DNA of 64,000 bases from Betaproteobacteria bacterium. Lineage in GTDB: Bacteria; Pseudomonadota; Gammaproteobacteria; Burkholderiales; SG8-39. Below the pieces are notes generated by a model. That model searched no databases. It saw only the letters and a program-made list of their open reading frames with translations, and was not told where the DNA came from. Both the position numbers and the translations under genes were made by a program. The stretch lies in contig SCTY01000059.1 of the NCBI GenBank assembly GCA_004297625.1, forward strand, positions 1-64,000, written 5' to 3'. Below, one piece after another: positions 50,136-58,317 of the stretch; position 1 is the stretch's first letter; each line of letters begins with the position of its first letter.

Positions 50136-51157
50136 GCGAGCAGGCCGAGTTCCCGCAGCCAGGCGACCTGCGCCTCGTACGCCCGCTTGGCGAGGGGCGA
50201 TTTCTTGGCCCACTCGGCCCAGGTCTTCTGCGCGAGCGCACGCACCTTGGTAAGCTCCGCGGCGTCCCAGGTGATCTGGGTGACGCCCTTCTTCTTCAGC
50301 TCAGTCAGCACGCGCACGTCCTCGACCGCGACGCGCTGTACCTGGTCGTAGCTCCACTCGCGCACGCAGCTCGACACGATGGCCTTCAGATCCTCGGGCA
50401 GCGCCCGCCATTCCGCCATGTTCACGGCGAACTCCTGCGAGGGCATGGAGTGCGTGAACATCGTCGGGCTCTTGGCGATGTCGTGGAAGCCCATACGCTG
50501 GTTCATCGAGATCGTGCCCCAGTCGGCGGCGTCGACCACGCCCTTGTCGAGCGCGGAGTACACCTCGCCGCCGGGAATCACCACGATGGACGCGCCGAGC
50601 TTGGTGAGGATCTCGGCGGATATGCCCTGTGGCGAGCGGAACTTGACTCCCTTGAAGTCCGCCATGCGGCGGATCGGCCGCTTCGAAACGATCGACTCGA
50701 GCCCCCACCAGCTGACGCCTACCGGATAGGCGTTGAACCGGGCATAAGCCTCACGCAGCATCTCGAGGCCGCCCTTGTAATAGTAGAACGCGTCCACCTG
50801 CCACGGCTCCCGGTATGCGAAGTTGAGGTCGCCGAGCACCGAGAAGCCCGGGTCCTTGCCGGTGAAGTACACCGGCGCGGTCGAATGCGCCTGCAGGACG
50901 CCCGCCTGCACCGCGTCGAGCGTCTCGAACACGCCGACCACGGCGCCGGCCGCGAACGGCTGGACCTCGAGCCGCCCGCCGCTCGCCTTGCCGATGCGGG
51001 TGCACAGATCCTCGAAGGCCTTGTAGGTCGACTCCGCGGCGCTCCACATCGACTGGCATTTCCAGACGATTTTCTTCTGCTGCGAACGCGCGATCGCCGG
51101 GAACCCGGCGGCGATACCGGCGCCTGCGCCGGCGATGAACGTGCGACGACTGGTCAT
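50132..51157 (-). CDS. dctP: TRAP transporter solute-binding protein DctP (TRAP 2)
   Basis: A 341-residue receptor with a Tat-type signal (SRRTFIAGAGAGIAAG) ending near AIARS. Mature part: VGVFETLDAVQAGVLQAHS, FKGVKFRSPQG with the ligand-binding Arg, and VIPGGEVYSALDKGVVDAADWG. The GGEVYSALDKGVVDA pattern is that of receptors for 2-oxo acids or mandelate-like ligands (TakP/DctP6 group). A GGAGGGGAG site precedes the ATG. Confidence 0.93.
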   Translation of the reverse strand: MTSRRTFIAGAGAGIAAGFPAIARSQQKKIVWKCQSMWSAAESTYKAFEDLCTRIGKASGGRLEVQPFAAGAVVGVFETLDAVQAGVLQAHSTAPVYFTGKDPGFSVLGDLNFAYREPWQVDAFYYYKGGLEMLREAYARFNAYPVGVSWWGLESIVSKRPIRRMADFKGVKFRSPQGISAEILTKLGASIVVIPGGEVYSALDKGVVDAADWGTISMNQRMGFHDIAKSPTMFTHSMPSQEFAVNMAEWRALPEDLKAIVSSCVREWSYDQVQRVAVEDVRVLTELKKKGVTQITWDAAELTKVRALAQKTWAEWAKKSPLAKRAYEAQVAWLRELGLLA

Positions 51158-51238
51158 CTCCCCTCCTTCATGGTGGTCGCTTGGCGCGCGTGACCCAAGC
51201 GACGCGCGCTTGACCGCGACAGCGCCTGCAACCTAGCA

Positions 51239-51248
51239 TGACATATCA
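51239..51248. promoter_or_regulatory. operator-like palindrome upstream of PhyH2/TRAP 2
   Basis: TGACATATCA, the reverse complement of the element in the corrinoid promoter, lies 18 bases before the PhyH2 start in the 108-bp divergent gap with the TRAP 2 dctP gene. It could serve either direction. No strong -35/-10 pair is evident here. Confidence 0.55.
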
Positions 51249-51265
51249 GTCGTATTCTTTGATCT

Positions 51266-52099
51266 ATGACAAAGCTACTTGCACTCGAGGCGGTGGATCG
51301 ATATCGCAAGGACGGCGTTTGCTTCCCGGTGCGCGTGCTTTCCGCCGAGGATGCGGCGCGCTATCGCGCCCGGCTGGAGGAGCACGAGCGCTCGACCGGC
51401 GCACCGCTGCAGGGCAACTGGCGCCACAAGGTGCATCTGCTCTTCACTTGGGCCGATGCGCTTGTGCATCACCCAAGGATCCTGGACGCGGTCGAGGATC
51501 TCATCGGCCCGGACATCTTGTGCTGGACTACCAACTTCTTCATAAAGGAAGCCGCCAATCCAGCGTTCGTGTCCTGGCACCAGGACTCGACGTATTGGGG
51601 ACTTGAGCCAGACGACGTTGTTACCGCTTGGGTGGCTCTCACGCCGGCGACGCGCGAGAACGGCTGCATGCAGGTCATCCCGGGCAGCCACGGAATCGAC
51701 CAGTTGCCGCACGTCGACACGTTCGCCCGCGACAACCTGCTGTCGCGGGGGCAGGAGATCGCCGCGGAGGTGGACCGCTCGAAGGCGGTCTGGGTCACCC
51801 TCGAGCCGGGCGAGATGTCGCTGCACCATATCAAGCTGGTGCACGGCTCGGACCCCAACCGGACGAGCGACCGGCGCATCGGAATCGCCCTTCGATACAT
51901 TCCGACCCACGTGCGCCAGACCAAGGTGCGCGATTCGGCCATGCCGGTGCGCGGCATCGACCGCTACGGCCACTTCGATCCGGAGCCGAGGCCGCACGCC
52001 GACCTGGACGACGCCGCACTCGCCGCGCACGCCGATGCCGTTGGCCGCCAGGTGAAGGCGCTATACCAGGGCACGGAAAAGACGGCGTTCCGCGCATGA
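51266..52099 (+). CDS. PhyH-family Fe(II)/2-oxoglutarate oxygenase 2
   Basis: A 277-residue PhyH-like oxygenase. The facial triad is HQD in SWHQDSTYWGLEP (near residue 98) plus a distal His in IKLVHGSDPN, with the 2-oxoglutarate Arg in DRRIGIALRY. The NGCMQVIPGSH motif is typical of PhyH/EctD-like enzymes acting on small soluble substrates. It forms an operon with the PanB-like gene (ATGA overlap). Confidence 0.87.
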   Translation: MTKLLALEAVDRYRKDGVCFPVRVLSAEDAARYRARLEEHERSTGAPLQGNWRHKVHLLFTWADALVHHPRILDAVEDLIGPDILCWTTNFFIKEAANPAFVSWHQDSTYWGLEPDDVVTAWVALTPATRENGCMQVIPGSHGIDQLPHVDTFARDNLLSRGQEIAAEVDRSKAVWVTLEPGEMSLHHIKLVHGSDPNRTSDRRIGIALRYIPTHVRQTKVRDSAMPVRGIDRYGHFDPEPRPHADLDDAALAAHADAVGRQVKALYQGTEKTAFRA

Positions 52100-52974
52100 G
52101 CACCGCGACGACGACGGAGGAACGCAAGAAGCTCACCGTGCCCGATCTCGCCCTGCGCAAGAAAGCCGGGGAGAAGGTCGCCATGGCTTCCATTCCGGAC
52201 TACCCCTCGGCGGTCTGGGCCGAACGGGCAGGCATCGACATCGCGGCCGTCGGCGACAGCCTCGGCATGGTCAGCTACGGATTCGCCAATACGCTGCCGG
52301 TCACCATCGACATGATGATCGCGCATGCGCAGGCGGTGCGCCGCGGCGCGCCCAACTGCATGATCATGGTATCGATGACCTACGGCAGCTACGCCACGCC
52401 CGATCTCGGCGTGATGAACGCTCTGCGCCTGATGAAGGAAGGCGGTGCGGACGTCGTGAAGATGCAAGGCGGCAAGGAGAAGGCGCCGATCATCCGGGCG
52501 ATCGCTGACGCCGGCGTGCCGGTGATGAGCTACGTCGGCATGTGCCCGCATTTCGTGCACCAGTATGGCGGCTTCAAGCTGCAGGGCCGAACCGCCGCCG
52601 AAGCGCTGCGCATCATCGAAGACGGCATCGCCATCGAGGAGGCCGGCGCGGTCGGCTTCGAGATCGAAGCAGTGCCGGCGCCCGTGGCCAAGGCGGTTGA
52701 CGACGCCGTGAAGATCTTTACCTTCGGTATCGGCGCGGGGCCGGCGAGCTGCGGCCAGCTGCTGCTCGCCTTCGATCTGCTGGGCGTCTTCGACCAGTTC
52801 AAGCCGAAGTTCACCAAGCGCTACGCACAGATCTCGGAGGTCGCGGTGGATGCGCTACGGCGCTATGCCGCAGACGTGCGCGAGGGCAGGTTTCCCGACG
52901 TGGATCACTCGTACGGAATGAAGCCGGAGGAAGAGGAACAGCTCGCCAAGTTGGCCGCCGATCTAAAGCATTAA
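52096..52974 (+). CDS. PanB-like protein with altered metal site (copy 1)
   Basis: A 292-residue TIM-barrel protein of the ketopantoate hydroxymethyltransferase / PEP mutase superfamily. AVGDSLGM keeps the first metal Asp (Asp54 = E. coli Asp45) and the late Glu (Glu191 = Glu181). Asp84 of E. coli PanB is Ser93 here, Glu114 is Gln124 and His136 is Tyr146; Lys122 is kept. Canonical PanB activity is therefore doubtful. A related aldol or retro-aldol reaction, perhaps also folate-linked, is possible. Convergent with the FAD oxidoreductase gene, with a 4-base overlap. Confidence 0.85.
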   Translation: MSTATTTEERKKLTVPDLALRKKAGEKVAMASIPDYPSAVWAERAGIDIAAVGDSLGMVSYGFANTLPVTIDMMIAHAQAVRRGAPNCMIMVSMTYGSYATPDLGVMNALRLMKEGGADVVKMQGGKEKAPIIRAIADAGVPVMSYVGMCPHFVHQYGGFKLQGRTAAEALRIIEDGIAIEEAGAVGFEIEAVPAPVAKAVDDAVKIFTFGIGAGPASCGQLLLAFDLLGVFDQFKPKFTKRYAQISEVAVDALRRYAADVREGRFPDVDHSYGMKPEEEEQLAKLAADLKH

Positions 52975-54317
52975 CCGGTGTTGAGTCGTGCGCCGTCGCG
53001 GTTGAGGCGATCGCGTATGTCGCTGCCCCTCAGCGTGCGCGGTTCGCAGCCGCCCTCGATGCAGATCGCGGCCGCGTGCCCGATGGCCTGGCCGTAGGAA
53101 AAGCACTGGGCGGTCACGCGCGCGGAGGCGACCGCTTCGTGCTGCGCCGAAAGACACCGGCCGGCGAAGAGCAAGCCCTCCCCGCGCTGCGGGACGAAGC
53201 ACCCGTACGGCACCTCGTACCAGTCTTCAAGCAGCCACTCAACGCGCGGTTTCGCGCCCGCGTGCAGCTCGATCGGCCAGGGCGAGCGCGCGATGCCGTC
53301 GGCGAACTTGGTCCCGCGCACCACGTCCTCGTTGCGCAGCAGCGCCAGCCCGCGCCCCTGGCGCGTCTGGCGCACGCCGACCTGCACTCCCGTGTCGTTC
53401 ACCCAGCTCGCCTCGCAGCCGGCGAGGTGGTCGCGGAAAAAGCGCGCGTATTCGCGCACCTGGCGCCGCCCCTCGGTTTCCGCCTCGGTGAAGTCGGCGG
53501 CGAAGAGCGGGTTCAGCTCGCGCCCGTCGCGCCCGATGATGCGCGTGCAGTTGCACAGCAGCTCCCCCGGCCGCGGGGTGGCGAAAAGCCAGATCTTGGC
53601 GCGCGGCAGGAAATAGCCCTTGCCGTTGTGAGCGCGCAGCAGCTCGGAGACTTGCTCCGGCATGATGGTGTCCGGGCCGTAGGCGCGCAGGAACCGCTCG
53701 GTATCCACGCCGCCCAGCCGGAAGATCATGGTGGGGTTCTGCACCCTGCCCTCGTCGCCGACGAATGAAGGCATTCCCGCCATCGCGACGAGATCGGCAT
53801 CGCCGCGCGCGTCGATGGTGATGCGTGCCCTGACGGTGAGCTTGCCCTGTTTCGTGTAGGCGACCAGGCCCTGCACCCGCTCCCCCTCGAGCAGCACCTC
53901 GGTCACCGTGCTGTGCAGGAACACCTGCACGCCCGCCTCGCGCAGCAGCGCGTCCGCCGCCTCGCGCCAGACCAGCGGATCGTGGACCCGCGTGTAGGTC
54001 TTGCCGTAGCGCACCGGGGCGCTCACGCCGCCCCGGCTCGCGAGCAGCTTGACGAACTCGTCCGCGAAGCCGAACACCACCTGCCGCGGCGGCGCGGCGG
54101 GATCGCCGGTCGCTTCGTACAGCCCGCAAACCGTGCCGGACAGCCCGGCGACCGCGCCTCCCCCGCAAAACCCGTAGCGCTCGACGAGCGCCACGCGAAG
54201 ACCGGCACGCGCCGCGGTCACGGCCGCGGCAACGCCGGCCGCGCCGCCGCCGGCAACCGCTACGTCGACCTGCGTCGAGAACCCGGGGCGCGAGTCGGTC
54301 GCACTCGGCGCGCTCAT
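52971..54317 (-). CDS. FAD-dependent oxidoreductase
   Basis: A 448-residue protein of the FAD-dependent oxidoreductase family that includes glucose-inhibited-division-like and HdrA-like folds. It has VDVAVAGGGAAGVAAAV at residue 18 onward and ARITIDARGDADLVAMAG, and the C-terminal GLLFAGRCLSAQHEAVASARV that closes the FAD site. It starts 4 bases after the dctM of TRAP 3, so it is the last gene of that operon. Its substrate is probably the solute of that transporter. Confidence 0.85.
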   Translation of the reverse strand: MSAPSATDSRPGFSTQVDVAVAGGGAAGVAAAVTAARAGLRVALVERYGFCGGGAVAGLSGTVCGLYEATGDPAAPPRQVVFGFADEFVKLLASRGGVSAPVRYGKTYTRVHDPLVWREAADALLREAGVQVFLHSTVTEVLLEGERVQGLVAYTKQGKLTVRARITIDARGDADLVAMAGMPSFVGDEGRVQNPTMIFRLGGVDTERFLRAYGPDTIMPEQVSELLRAHNGKGYFLPRAKIWLFATPRPGELLCNCTRIIGRDGRELNPLFAADFTEAETEGRRQVREYARFFRDHLAGCEASWVNDTGVQVGVRQTRQGRGLALLRNEDVVRGTKFADGIARSPWPIELHAGAKPRVEWLLEDWYEVPYGCFVPQRGEGLLFAGRCLSAQHEAVASARVTAQCFSYGQAIGHAAAICIEGGCEPRTLRGSDIRDRLNRDGARLNTG

Positions 54318-54321
54318 GCCA

Positions 54322-55644
54322 TCACTTGAAGCCGAGCAGCTGCGCCGGCAGCCACAGCACCGTCTGCGGAAACACCATGACGATGGCGAGCGTCACGATC
54401 TGCAGCAGGATGAACGGCACCACGCCCTTGTACATGTCGAGCAGCGTGATCGACGGCGGCGAGATGCCGCGCAGATAGAAGATCGCCGGGGCGAGCGGCG
54501 GCGTCAGATAGCTCGTCTGGATGATGATGAGGAACAGGATCGAGAACCACACCGGATCGAACCCGGCCGCCCGCACGAGCGGCATGAAGATCGGGATGAA
54601 GATGAGAAGGATCGAGATCCAGTCGAGCACGAAGCCCGCGAGGAAGCACAGGCCGAGGAGCAGCGCGAGCAGCGCCCAGGCGTGCAGGTTGAGGTAGGAA
54701 ACCAGCTGGCTGGTGAGCGCGATGCCGCCGCCGGCGAAGAACACGCCGGTGAAGATGGTTCCGCCGAGCAGGATCGCCATGATCATGGCAGTGATGCGAA
54801 TCGTCTTCAGCACCGCCTCGGTCAGCACGCCGAAGGTGAACCGCCGATAGAACAGCGTGAGCAGGATCGAGCCCAGCGCGCCGAGCGCGGCCGCCTCGGT
54901 CGGCGCCGCCCAGCCGAGCATGATCGAGCCGAGCACGGCGAAGATCATGACGAGCGGCGGCACCAGGGCGTGCAGCGTCACCCGGACGCGCTGCGCGAGC
55001 GGCGGCTCGTCCGCGCCGGGCCGGATGCGCGGGCCGGCGGCCGGACGCAGCACGCACAGGACAAAGATGTAGAGCAGGTAAAGGCCCGCCATGATCAGGC
55101 CCGGAAACACCATGCCGACGAGCAGGTCGCCGACCGAGACGTCCGCCACCGGGCCGAGCACCACCACCACCACCGAGGGCGGGATGATCGTGCCGAGCGA
55201 CCCGCCGGCGCAGATCGTGCCGCAGATGAGCGGCTTGTCGTAGGCATACTTGAGCATCACCGGGATCGCGAGCAGGCCGACGACGGTTTCGGTCGCGCCG
55301 ATGACGCCGGTGGAGGCCGCGAAGATCACGCACATGATCACTGTGCCGAGCGCGAGGCCACCCGGCAGGCGCCGCGTCCACAGGTGCACCGCCTCGAACA
55401 GCGCCTCGGCGATCCCCGAGCGCTCGAGCATGCTGCCCATGAAGACGAAAAGCGGCACCGCGGCGAGCACGAAGTTCGAGGCGATGTCCTCGATCTTGTC
55501 CATGAACTGGAAGATCACCGCGTCCTTGAACACGAGGTAGCCGAAAGCCAGCGCGGTGCCGCTGAGCGCGAAGGCGACGTGCACGCCCAGGAAAATGAGC
55601 ACGAACATCGCCAGCAGCATGAAAAGCGGCAGGTATTCGGTCAT
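54322..55644 (-). CDS. dctM: TRAP transporter large permease DctM (TRAP 3)
   Basis: A 440-residue DctM. Motifs GVHVAFALSGTALAFG, ASTGVIGATETVVGLLAIP and GWAAPTEAAALGALG identify it, with a dozen or so membrane helices. It shares the FALSGTALAF pattern with TRAP permeases of betaproteobacterial catabolic clusters. The ATG overlaps the dctQ stop. Confidence 0.95.
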   Translation of the reverse strand: MTEYLPLFMLLAMFVLIFLGVHVAFALSGTALAFGYLVFKDAVIFQFMDKIEDIASNFVLAAVPLFVFMGSMLERSGIAEALFEAVHLWTRRLPGGLALGTVIMCVIFAASTGVIGATETVVGLLAIPVMLKYAYDKPLICGTICAGGSLGTIIPPSVVVVVLGPVADVSVGDLLVGMVFPGLIMAGLYLLYIFVLCVLRPAAGPRIRPGADEPPLAQRVRVTLHALVPPLVMIFAVLGSIMLGWAAPTEAAALGALGSILLTLFYRRFTFGVLTEAVLKTIRITAMIMAILLGGTIFTGVFFAGGGIALTSQLVSYLNLHAWALLALLLGLCFLAGFVLDWISILLIFIPIFMPLVRAAGFDPVWFSILFLIIIQTSYLTPPLAPAIFYLRGISPPSITLLDMYKGVVPFILLQIVTLAIVMVFPQTVLWLPAQLLGFK

Positions 55645-56156
55645 TGCTTCTTGTCCGGGAGCGCGCCGGTCAGCACCTGGTAGCAGCGAATCAGCTGGAC
55701 GAGCGCCTGCAGGCCGAGGAGCGCGAACGCGGCGCACATGACCAGCCGGTAAGGCCAGATCACCGGGTTGAAGGCCGACATGCCGGAGCGCTCGTGGCTC
55801 GCATAGGCAGCGACCACCTTGTGCCAGAAGCCGATCGTGAGCCAAACGCACAGCGGGAGGAGAAGGCAAACATAGGTAAAGGCGTCGATCAGCGCCCTCG
55901 CCTTGTACGGCAGCCGCGCGTAGAAAAGGTCCACCCGCACGTGGGCGTCGCTATGCAGCGCGTAGGCCATGCCGATGAGGAAGTGCGTTCCCATCACCAT
56001 GTAGCCGATCTCGAACGCCCAGAACGTCGGCTCTCCCAGCACGTAGCGCGAGAACACCTCGTAGGACGATGCGGCGATCAGCGGGATCAGCAGCCAGGCG
56101 ACGAGCGCCCCCGGCGTCCAGCTGATGCGATCGAGTAGCCTGATCAGCGCTTGCAT
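55641..56156 (-). CDS. dctQ: TRAP transporter small permease DctQ (TRAP 3)
   Basis: A 171-residue, four-helix protein with the DctQ signature YEVFSRYVLGEPTFWAFE and HVRVDLFYARLP. ATG 56156 is preceded by GCGGGGGAA; a TTG six codons upstream is in frame but would push into the terminator-like hairpin. It is separated from dctP by a 73-bp gap that holds that hairpin. Confidence 0.92.
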   Translation of the reverse strand: MQALIRLLDRISWTPGALVAWLLIPLIAASSYEVFSRYVLGEPTFWAFEIGYMVMGTHFLIGMAYALHSDAHVRVDLFYARLPYKARALIDAFTYVCLLLPLCVWLTIGFWHKVVAAYASHERSGMSAFNPVIWPYRLVMCAAFALLGLQALVQLIRCYQVLTGALPDKKQ

Positions 56157-56172
56157 CGCGTTCCCCCGCAAC

Positions 56173-56215
56173 AAAAAGCCGGAACCGGCGGGTCTTCTCC
56201 CGCGCGGATTCCGGC
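56173..56215 (-). terminator. intrinsic terminator/attenuator between dctP and dctQ
   Basis: On the minus strand a GC-rich hairpin starts GCCGGAA (56215-56209), has an inner GCGGG/CCCGC stem, closes with TTCCGGC (56184-56178) and is followed by TTTTTG. It directly follows the dctP stop. Partial termination here would give more receptor than permease. Confidence 0.75.
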
Positions 56216-56229
56216 GTCCCGATCCGAAG

Positions 56230-57330
56230 CTACGCCTTGAGCCCGGCCGCGCTCAGGACCTTGTCGATCGGCTGCGTCTTCACGTTGCGGTAGCGGGGTG
56301 CGTCCTGCCACAGCCGCTCGAAGTCGATCTGGCTCTTCAGGATCTTGCCGAACCACGGGTTGCCCGCGCGGGTCTTGTTCGCCCACCGGAACGCGACTTC
56401 GCGCGTCTTGTACTGGACCTCGGGCGAGAGCTCGATGATCTCGTTGCCCGACTTGCGGAAGAACTGCAACGCCTTCGCGTCCTCCTCGCCGATGCGCGTG
56501 AAGGTCTCGAAGGTCACCAGCTTCGCGGTGAGCTCGATCAGCTGGCGGTCGGCGGCCGAGAGCTTGTCCCACACACCCTTGTTGATCACCAGCTCGAAAG
56601 GCGCCGTCGGCTGGTGCACGCCGGGGATGATCAGGTACTTCGCGACCTTGTAGAAGCCCGGGCTGATGTTCTCCCAGAGCGTGCCCCACTCGGTGGCGTC
56701 GATCACGCCGCGCTCGAGCGCGGGGTAGATCTCGCCGCCCGGCGTGGTGACCGGCGATGCGCCGAGCTCCTTCGACATCTCGATCCAGGCGCCCGCGGTG
56801 CGCAGCTTCAAGCCCTTCAGGTCGGCGAGCGTGCGCACGGCCTTGCGCGAATGGAGGAACACCTCGGCCGTGCGGATGAAGAGCGGCAGCGAGACCACGC
56901 CGAACTTCTCTTCGCGGAACGCGCGCTGCATGTCGACGCCGCCCGCCTCATACAGCCAGTGCAGCATGTATTCGGAGTTGAAGCTGCCGGCATAGCCGCC
57001 CAGCAATACCGTGGTCGGGTCGGCGCCCCAGTCGTAGCCCATCCAGTTGTGGCCCATCTCGGCGATGCCGTTCTTGACCGTCTCGGACACCTTCAGCGCG
57101 TTGCCCAGCGCGCCGCCGGGAAAAACCTGGATCTTCATGCGCCCGCCGGAAAAGAACGCCAAGCGCTCGGCGAACGCCTTGGCGCCGATGTCCATCAGCG
57201 GCCCGCCCGGCCAGGCGGTGGCCATCTTCCAGCTGTAGCTCGGGCCGCCTTGCGCGCGTGCCGGGGCGGCGGCGACCAAGCCGGCCGCCGCCGTGACCGC
57301 ACCTGCCTTGAGAAAATCCCGCTTCTTCAT
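56230..57330 (-). CDS. dctP: TRAP transporter solute-binding protein DctP (TRAP 3)
   Basis: A 366-residue receptor with a Tat-type signal (KKRDFLKAGAVTAAAG) ending at ARA-Q. Mature part: WKMATAWPGG, FPGGALGNALKVSETVKNG, LKGLKLRTAGAW with the ligand Arg, and TTPGGEIYPALERGVIDATEW. The GGEIYPALERGVIDA pattern places it in the TakP-like group that binds 2-oxo or hydroxy acids. GGAGGGA precedes the ATG. Confidence 0.93.
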   Translation of the reverse strand: MKKRDFLKAGAVTAAAGLVAAAPARAQGGPSYSWKMATAWPGGPLMDIGAKAFAERLAFFSGGRMKIQVFPGGALGNALKVSETVKNGIAEMGHNWMGYDWGADPTTVLLGGYAGSFNSEYMLHWLYEAGGVDMQRAFREEKFGVVSLPLFIRTAEVFLHSRKAVRTLADLKGLKLRTAGAWIEMSKELGASPVTTPGGEIYPALERGVIDATEWGTLWENISPGFYKVAKYLIIPGVHQPTAPFELVINKGVWDKLSAADRQLIELTAKLVTFETFTRIGEEDAKALQFFRKSGNEIIELSPEVQYKTREVAFRWANKTRAGNPWFGKILKSQIDFERLWQDAPRYRNVKTQPIDKVLSAAGLKA

Positions 57331-57378
57331 TCGCTCCCTCCTTGTGCCTCTTTAGGTGATTGGGTCGCTGCCCCTGAG

Positions 57379-58203
57379 TCACGCAGCGCGCGCGACTGCC
57401 GTTTCCTGCTGGTCCATTGCGTCCGCGTCGCCGAGATGCTTCTCGATCTTCTCCCGCAGCTCGGGCTTCACGTGCTTCATGCTGTAGCCGTTGAACAGAT
57501 GGCCCGCCAGCCCGCGGTCGAGGTCGCTCGTCCGCATGAGCCAGTCGGCGATCGGGAAGGTAAGGTTCATGTTCACCTGCATCATCACGCCTTTGTTGTG
57601 GTGCACGGCGTGGTGGCGCCGGATAGTGTTGACGAAAGGCATGTAACGCACGAACCAGTTGTCGTGCACGTGGCAGCAGTAGTGGAAGGTCTCGTAGATC
57701 AGGTACTGGCCGACGATCGTCACCATCAGGATGTAGCCGGCGTTCGGGTTGACCAGCCAGCCGAGCGCCAGCGCGAACGGCGTGCCGAGCGCCATGAAGG
57801 TGATCAGCGCGCGCCAGGGGAAGAAGATGATGCGCCACTCGCGCGTCGTGCCGACCGTCATCTCGTTGTCGGTGAAGTACTGGTGATGCTGGCGCGTGTG
57901 CCGGTCATAGATCGCGCGCAGCGCCCAGACGTCCACCAGGCGATGCATCACGTACTTGTGTATCCACCACTCGAACAGGTTCGAGAACGCGAAGACCGGG
58001 ATGACCAGCGCCCACTCCCAGGTCGGGTTCTGCATGCGGCTCGCGCACCAGGCGATGACCGAAATGCCCACCGTGTACATCACCCCGACATGCACCGGGC
58101 CGCTGTACCACGGATGGATTTCCGAAACGTACTGCTCGCGGAACCTTGCCTGCCGCGCGCCCATCGCGTGGCGCTCCGCCAGGCTGTCGCCGAGTGCTGC
58201 CAT
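57379..58203 (-). CDS. sterol desaturase/fatty acid hydroxylase-family membrane enzyme
   Basis: A 274-residue integral membrane di-iron enzyme. The eight-histidine pattern is present: HKYVMH, HTRQHH, HYCCHVH and HHAVHH, between four or so membrane helices. Such enzymes hydroxylate or desaturate lipids, sterols or alkyl chains with O2 and electrons from cytochrome b5, ferredoxin or similar. Its place between the CmuA-like gene and TRAP 3 is unexpected. GAGGAGG precedes the ATG, and an operator-like TGATATGTCA lies 18 bases upstream. Confidence 0.85.
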   Translation of the reverse strand: MAALGDSLAERHAMGARQARFREQYVSEIHPWYSGPVHVGVMYTVGISVIAWCASRMQNPTWEWALVIPVFAFSNLFEWWIHKYVMHRLVDVWALRAIYDRHTRQHHQYFTDNEMTVGTTREWRIIFFPWRALITFMALGTPFALALGWLVNPNAGYILMVTIVGQYLIYETFHYCCHVHDNWFVRYMPFVNTIRRHHAVHHNKGVMMQVNMNLTFPIADWLMRTSDLDRGLAGHLFNGYSMKHVKPELREKIEKHLGDADAMDQQETAVARAA

Positions 58204-58220
58204 CTGTCGCTCCTCCTCGC

Positions 58221-58240
58221 TGATATGTCACGAATATACT
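58221..58240. promoter_or_regulatory. operator and -10 upstream of the di-iron enzyme gene
   Basis: TGATATGTCA (58221-58230) is followed after 3 bases by TATACT on the + strand; read on the minus strand this gives TATATT (a 5/6 -10 match, 58238-58233) then CATATCA near the transcription start. The identical spacing TGATATG-N7-TATACT occurs at 61891-61910. Confidence 0.6.
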
Positions 58241-58317
58241 GGCCAGCGATTTTCGGTCCTCGGCCCTCAAAGAGCAACCCGGGCGGCAGCTTTGCTGCAT
58301 TGCGCAATCCGTGCGGC

